64,000 nucleotides of DNA from Aphelenchoides besseyi (taxonomy: Eukaryota > Nematoda > Chromadorea > Rhabditida > Aphelenchoididae), in NCBI GenBank assembly GCA_024699855.1, contig JAMPIQ010000001.1, forward strand, positions 11,966,001-12,030,000, read 5' to 3'. Under the pieces are notes generated by a model. The model saw nothing but the letters and a program-made list of their open reading frames with translations, was not told where the DNA came from and did not search any database. Of the stretch, positions 57,101 through 64,000 are shown piece by piece. A program made the position numbers and the translations under genes. Every line of letters starts with the position of its first letter. Position 1 is the first letter of the stretch.

Positions 57101-60100
57101 CCATTTTCGAGGTCTTGGCAATGAAAAAGCGAATCTCGACTCATAATCGAGGGTATCTGTCTGCCAGTCGTCCCAACTTCTGAGGTTCACCGACCATGTA
57201 ATTGGAGCCAAACAGAAGTTGCGTAATGTAAGTCAAAAATTGGGCGATCTGATGTGTGCGGTAGAAGGACGAACGGCGGCAAAAGAACAAAAATTCGCCT
57301 ACGGGACATTGGCTGTAGATTAAGTTCAGCGGTTCGGACAACAAACACGATTTCTGACATCCGATTGCTAATTCGAATCTAATCCCAAGAAAATTGCTGA
57401 TCGCCGACCTGGATGTAAAATTACACAACATCATGTTTGGTGCGTGTCGTTTAGAGAGCGCTAATTGCCAAATTGAAAGGCGGTAAAGTGGAGACGGAGC
57501 GTAAAGTGCGGCAGATGTGATCGTTTGTCGAGAATGCCGACACAATTCGATGTTGCGTAGTATTGAGGACAACTGCCGTTGAAGTGCTCGGGAGTTAAAT
57601 GGTTCACACTCATTACTTTTGTTCAACAATTAGACGACGACAAAGCGGATTGGTGGACACGTCCGGAAGCCAAAGCCGATTCTACGCGTTTTGCACGTTA
57701 AATCGATTTGACGCAATTTACGTCAAAATTTTCCATAATCTACACGCAATTTCGATTTAAACCCTAAGCTGAACACAAACAGAATGCTAATTGAAATAAT
57801 CAAAAGACTTGTGATCGTCGAATTTTGTACAAAATTTTCGATCGCATGGACTTCGTGAACACAACTCGCTACTTGTTATCGCACTCTTGAATCATCAGCT
57901 GATCGCTCGTTTGTCCACAGACTACAGCTCTCTCGGAATGCTGTGAACATAATGGGTTGGAAACTGGGAGAAGTTCGCTTAAACGGAAAACAACGATAAT
58001 CATGAGCTGATTGGCGACTCGAGTTCTTGAAAGTGAGCGAATTTCACGGGTTGTTTTCGATACGTACAAGACCCGAACACAAACAAATTAACTTATCGGG
58101 TTGATTGCTCCTTCGAGTTATCAGCTCCCAATTGAAATGCGGGTTCGAACGGAGCTCGACCTTTTACGACAGGGTGAGTCCAAACGGCACCGAACGTGAT
58201 TGCTCGATTCAATTAAAAAGCGGTTAAATTTTAATTATTCCATTAGCTGACGTTGATTCGAGTGGGCGTTCGACCATCAAATCGAAGTCCCTGAGTCATA
58301 AAATTTTCACGCCAGATTCATTGGTTATTAATTCGATAGCCAATGAGTATGTGCGACCTGTCCGTTGTTTTAATGGACAATAGGAAGGTTGAAAGGCAAA
58401 CAGTTTTGCATGACTTTCGGTTTTATTGGACTGTTTGTGTTGGTTCGTAATGAATTTCCGGTCAACAGACGTCGTTGCCCTTCTAATTGACATCGCGAGA
58501 ACACACGCACTCGGTTGCTCAATTCGGCTCGTTTAAGAGCAAATGGCAACAAAGTCGTTCGAAAATTCATGAGCAGATAAATTCGATCGGTTTCTCCCAC
58601 TTTTCATCAATTAGAAATGAACACTAACCTTCAGACTCGTCTGTGCAGCGTCCTTCGATTCCAACGACTACCGTACACAACAACTTGGTGACTAACGAAG
58701 ATAATTGAGCGTTATAACTGAAATTGAAATTAAAACAAAAGACGAGGGCGAATCACACGACACGCGAGATTGAATTAAAACAAACTCAAGACTACACGGC
58801 ACGTATCGTTAACTCGAGACATCGCGCACTGTTTGCAGAGCATTAAATTCCAAAGGACAAATTGGACAGACGACCATTAGAAGACGAGATTGCCATCGGT
58901 GAAATTCGTTTAAGAGTTGAGAACGAAACCCGAAGCCCCGCACAAACACATCAATTAAAATCATGCCCTCGGATTCACGACTTTTTGCCATCAAATAGGC
59001 TAATTAAGAGCAGAATGAAAGCAAAATAAACGAAAATATTTCTGAAGACATCCAAGTTCATTGTCTCTGCTGCTCAGAGTGATTAGAGATCGAGACTAAT
59101 ACGTGCATTAAGATTGAAAATTGACAACCATTTGAGAGTTGCAGTATATGGATGATGTAGTCCATTGTATAGCATCATCGACGTTACAAATTTAGAGTAA
59201 AAGTTCGTCATAAATCTCAAGCACGTCGTGATAACGTTTGGGTCGAGAGAGGTCGATTCAATCCGAACGTTTGGGTCACTAATCCTTTGCTTTTTATTCC
59301 AAAGCTTCGTAAGAGTTATAAAAGGAAAGCAGGACTGTAGCCAAAGTCGTGCTTGATTTCACAGAATCATTGCACTCATCTTTTTGGTTTCAACTCAAAA
59401 TCGAATGATAAGCACAAATCGCCCGAAAGCTGCGAAGCGAATGGGGGCCGATTAACCACTAAAGCTCACAGGTACGCGCTTCAACGTCTCAAATGAATGA
59501 AATCGACGTTGTGTCAACACGTGGATTCTTGTGTTGACAAACGTCAATTCGAGAGTTGGTATTAGTCGAAGTTCCCGGAAAGACCTCTTGACAAAACGAC
59601 TAATTGCTGCAAATGCGCTTAATTTCATTCATTAAACAACGGTCGGAGTTTGGAAAAGTTGAAGAATCAGAGAGGATTAGCTTTAGATTTTGAAACACGC
59701 GACCAATCCCCGTATCTTTTGTGCGAAGAGGAAACCAAATTACGAAAGTTATTGGGGATGATGATGCGTGGACCAGTTGACGGGCTTATCAGTGGAAACG
59801 AGTGTTTTGATTCGAAGGCATCGATGTTGATCTTGGACGCGATGGCAAATGAAAACGCGCGGTAATCCGATTAACTCATTGGAATTCGCGTTCCGGACGA
59901 AGTTGGGCGGCAACGCTCATGATAAAACAAAACTAAGGAGCAGCAATGTAGTGATGAATGTAATTAACGCCAAAAACCCTTCTTTTTGAGTGTTTAAGCG
60001 TCGATTTCAAAGTGCAATTGAGAATTCGAAGCGACGTGGAATAATCGGTCGAATTAGTGTTAATTGAATTTAGCCGTGTGCTGCGACAACTCGCTAATCA

Positions 60101-63100
60101 AATTAAAAACTCTCGTACCTGCAACCCAACCGCCCGAAACCCTTCGACAGCGTCCGAAACGGAGAGTTTGGCCGTGAAAGACAGTGGGATCCTCAAGGGA
60201 TTGAAATGACAATTTACTTTCGTAATTGACTCGTCCCAATCAAATTTGCCTACGACCTTGACTCAATGTGCTGTTTCGGCGTTTTAATTCGAGGACGCGG
60301 CGAGCAATTAAAATGCGAGAACTACCGTAAACCTCGTTAATGATGAGAATTATGGAAGAGAAATTTGTCGAAGAAGTCGGGAGCCAATCTGTCTAACTGG
60401 TCAGTTTCTATCATTCCCTTCGACGTAACAACTCTATCAATTGACCCCAATAAAACGGTTTCTTGATACGCTTTTCGAGTTGTTTGCTCAAAAACACTCC
60501 AATCGATCGACGAAGTTGGCTGAAAACGTTCCTAGCAATTCGAAATTTCGAATTCAAATCACAACAACAATCGCGACTTGCCATGTGGCTTTTGAGTCTG
60601 AAACGAGAAAGAAAGTCGATAAGCGTGAAAGGAGATTAGATTCCATTAGTTTTGATAAACGGAGGTGTGTGTGAAAAGGCAATTCAGCGTATTGCCTATG
60701 AGGGCAAAATCATCGCGACAAAGCTAATTGGCAAACACGATCGTGAAGACGACGAGTCGATGGAATGCTCACTGTAATCACTTGACTTTTGTATCGAAAA
60801 ATTTTCCTACTTTCGCTCCGAGCAACACGCAAATTTCATAAAACAAAATCCATTGGACTTATGCGCCAATGGCAACGAATCGGATCACGATCCGTGCAGC
60901 AGAAATTGTGTTAATCCTCTCAGAACTGTGCAGCGATCCGCCAAAACAAAAGCCGAACGAAATTGGTGGGATTGATCGCCCAATTTAACTGCAGCTCGTT
61001 TCGCCAATCATCGTCAACAAATCAGCTGGAAAGTACGCGCAGATGGACCGCCCGATCGACAGTATAAGTGAAGGAAACGATTCCCAAATGCACGAAACGT
61101 AATCCGCGCGCTCTGTCGTCATGTACGATGAGCAAACGTTTCATCCCCACCTACAAATTCTATCGTCAGATACAAGTCGGGTAAACTCATGAAACACTGG
61201 CAGATCGACCTGCATTCCAAATCGGGACTCGAAAGAACAAGTGGAATTGCTGCAAATCCGATGGGTGGAATCTAATTCTACAGTATTCAATGAGCGCAAC
61301 ATGTTTCTCATCGATTACAAATTGCTCGCAGCTCAAAACAAATGGGTGTGAAACTAGAACATATTTTGTCTATTCACTGATTTGAACTCATCACCACTAA
61401 TAACCTCGAGACATCTATTGATGGTCGTTGATTTCAAGTGATGGCAATTACTCCGAGTTGTAAGCTGAGCTGGCGGGATTTTAGGTGCGACAAGGTCAAT
61501 AGCTTACAATAACAGCTTAAGTATCTCATTCAATTTTAGCCCGTCAACACGTAAGACCTCCGGTTACGGATGTTCAAAATAGTCGATCGGCGTTCACGCT
61601 ATCATCTTGTTGCAATTATTTAAAACATCTATGATACTGTAAACCTCGAAAAGATTCAATTTTAATAGCAAACTGCTTGAGGCGCCGGTTATTACATTTC
61701 GACAACAAGCGGAAATCATTGGTCTCCATTTTGGGTGAATAAGAGAAACTTGAAGTGCCGTACGCGTATTATTGAATGTACCAAACTACCTCGTGTGCCC
61801 GTTGGCCAAATTGAAATAATTGTTTTCCGGTGCGGTTTTGAGCGGTCGCAATTTCAGGCCAACTAAACCGGAAACTCCATCAATTTGTGGGAAGGAGAAC
61901 CGTTAGTCGTCGCGGTCATCTATCAATGTGTCCATTGAGAACATGCGCTTTTGCAAACTCGATTGTAATCCCACAGAATTTTGGGGACAAATACGGAAAC
62001 CCAAATGTTGCAATCAAATCACCTACTGCGAATTGCAAGTCGTTTGTCTGTCTCCAGTGACGAAGTTTGGTTGTTGCGTAGTTCAAGTTCCGGTCTGCAG
62101 TGTTTATGGTTAGAAGTTGGAAGACAAACACGCCAAAGATCGTGGATATTGCAAAGCTCGTGAAATCAAATTTGCAAGTAATCACGATTGTGAAGAAAAG
62201 AGGTTGTTGCAAGTGCACAAACTCAATTTCTTCACAAAAACTAAGTACCTGAAGCCGACAACCATTCACCACATTCGACTAATCTCATAATTACAAGATC
62301 GACGACGATCGTTCGTCGTCGTTGACTGGAGAGTGCACACAGAAACCGATCGCGCCCTCCCGATTCATTCCAGTTGATTGATCTCCATTTAAAAGTCGTG
62401 TTTTCGGATCAATAAAAAGAATCGGACTCATTACTACCGATCAAGTACGGTAACGCGAATCTAATGAACAAAACAAACGTTTGAATGGGAAAGTCCGACC
62501 AGTGATTGTTATCGTCAAAGGCATGAAATCGATCTCCTTCTCTATCGTGACTTGCAATCATGTTGCCACTCAAATTCCAAATGTTTCCATTGCAACTCGG
62601 GACTTATTTTCGAAAACAAAACTCATCGTCGATTGTTGGGACGAAGATTGGTGGTATTTGTGCAACGATGAAGAGAGAGAAATGTGATTTGAGACCCAAG
62701 GGTCATGCTCATCGAGACGACCGACTTTCCGCGAAATCAGTCGGGACTGTGCATCACCATAAAAATGAAAGCGAAATTTTTATGATCAATCGTTTCGCCC
62801 GCCACTCGTATTCTGATTCGACGTTTATCGAATTTCTGACATTCGCTCGCGAGCCTACGGTACGAAGGTCGAGGTGCGCGGATGGACGATGTGTCAGCGG
62901 AAATCAATCGAAGTGTCCGCAAACTGGACAAAATGGCGTCGATGAAATCACAACGAAAATAAGCGCAAAACAAAAACTTTCCGATGACTAGTCGCTCTTG
63001 TCAATTTTGTTTCCACACACGACAGAACATCAACCATACGGTAGATGGTCTAATTCGAGCCATTGACTCAATTGACATTCCAATTTTGACTAACACCCTC

Positions 63101-64000
63101 GAGTGCGTCTAAATCCGAGTCAGAAATTCAACTCCGTTGCCCGGTTTAGTTCACACCTCTCGGCCTCACCCTTCTCATCATTCCGTCGACAAAAACGAAG
63201 AAAAGTTTTCGAAGAACAAGCGCGAAATTAAGAGCAAAATTGCGAAGAAACGAAAATTTTGTTCGAAAACGTAATACTTCTCGCCTTCGATTTTATCGGA
63301 TTCTTAATTTGACGTTAATCCTCTTAAATGGCGTAAATTTCAAAAACTTAGCGGACTGTGCTGAACGTTAGTTTTGTTGGGGGTTTGACAGAAAAGATAC
63401 CGAAGACTGTGAACGAAGCGTATGGTTGGTCAGACAAATCGAATTAGTCGGAGTGAGAAGAAGGGCGGAGAGAGGAAACTGAAGTGCTGAGCCAATTGAC
63501 TGTAAGACGAAGATACGAACATTTCGATGTACGGTCGACAGTAAAGGTGAGAGTTGAAGTTGGAGAATTTGTGTTTCCAATCTCGACAATTATAATCGTC
63601 CATTAAACTCGGGGATTAATTTGACCTGTCGCGGCCTTTTGATTCAAACTCTCGATTTGGGATTAATAAAGAAACCAGCGATCGTGATTTTCGGTTCAAT
63701 GCAACACATAAAAGTGCGCGTTGAATAAATAGCAGGAAGATGATTGGGGGACTAATCATTCGCCGGGATTGAGAGTCGGCGTTTTGACTTCAAAAGCAAA
63801 GTGCCGCGTTTGTCCAACTTTTCCGTGGATCAGTGGTCAGAAAAGTTGATCGAAATGATCATCTCGCGAACGCTACGGTACTCGTCCTTTGCAATTGGGA
63901 CGATGATGATGTTAATTAAAGATCGAATAGAACTAATTGGCCATTATCTCTCTAGATTGTTTTTGCACCCAAATAATCCAATGAATGGAATCTGCGTTGA
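54103..64000. other. Gene-poor tract upstream of alr-1
   Basis: Nearly 10 kb with no recognisable conserved gene on either strand. It is rich in TAATTA/TTAATT-type words, which are homeodomain core sites but also expected in AT-rich DNA. The largest open frames (57141-57629 minus, 62560-62991 plus) have no domain, no exon chain and unremarkable codon use. One frame at 54548 is listed separately. A large upstream regulatory domain is common for developmental homeobox genes and is the simplest reading. The downstream boundary lies outside the window. Confidence 0.4.
54548..54913 (+). CDS. Possible coding exon, unknown product
   Basis: A 122-codon frame ends exactly at a good donor (CACTTG then GTAAGTGC at 54914). 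The second half has a coding-like composition (SKDIDHLVDRISIHRLNSKL, AAKKFDSEIRIPDYTKQR), whereas the first half looks weaker. Downstream I cannot find a matching exon, and no family is recognised. It is divergent from alr-1 and begins about 450 bp beyond its 5' end. Confidence 0.3.

Noticed and set aside
57141..57629. 162-residue minus-strand frame
   Set aside because: No domain, no introns, and unconvincing codon use in a gene-poor AT-rich tract.
58130..58170. GGGTTCGAAC word resembling a tRNA B box
   Set aside because: No acceptor stem, A box or anticodon arm at the right distances on either strand.
62560..62991. 143-residue plus-strand frame
   Set aside because: No family features; overlaps other open frames; likely chance.
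1..64000. Search for CRISPR arrays, bacterial operators, insertion sequences, transposase or viral genes
   Set aside because: None seen; gene structure is spliced and animal throughout, and no terminal repeats or transposase motifs were found by eye.

Overview
The window is nuclear DNA from a nematode. The evidence is a cuticle collagen with the N-terminal membrane-anchor domain, a nematode-type astacin (astacin, EGF, CUB), an ARX/alr-1 homeodomain closest to the nematode form, introns mostly of 37-50 bp ending in TTTTCAG or TTTAG, and same-strand genes separated by very short gaps that resemble operon spacing. I cannot name the species.

Layout. 1-2570: no convincing gene. 2575-6039: a plus-strand astacin metalloprotease, two small damaged-looking genes, and a second partial copy of the astacin CUB exons. 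7652-9335: a four-helix membrane protein, followed closely by the WDR35/IFT121 intraflagellar-transport gene (9465-14406). 14738-32660 is all minus strand. In transcription order it holds an uncharacterised type I membrane protein, acid ceramidase, a cuticle collagen, WRAP53/TCAB1, pICln, a secreted cystine-knot proprotein, and the ribosome-quality-control ligase listerin. 36848-43574: a very large plus-strand protein joining a TBC1D2-like PH/coiled-coil/TBC Rab-GAP to a C-terminal WD40-like region. 43781-44071 encodes a small secreted peptide. 44619-45040 (minus) encodes a small protein with WW-binding and PP1-binding motifs. 46950-50058: ABCF1 and a basic, probably nucleolar, protein 141 bp downstream, which is the best operon candidate. 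51894-54022: the homeobox gene alr-1 on the minus strand. 54.1-64 kb: a gene-poor tract that could be the alr-1 regulatory domain.

How the genes relate. Most are unrelated housekeeping or developmental genes. WRAP53 and pICln are neighbours and both serve small RNP assembly. ABCF1 and its neighbour fit ribosome and translation work. WDR35 directly follows a small-gap neighbour of unknown function. The less usual items are the noggin/trunk-like cystine-knot preproprotein (20411-22861), the TBC plus WD40-like fusion, the recent partial astacin duplication around two broken small genes, two collagen introns with odd splice borders, and several places where conserved coding frames do not join cleanly. 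All exon structures were read by eye from splice signals and family similarity recalled from knowledge; no alignment or search was run.
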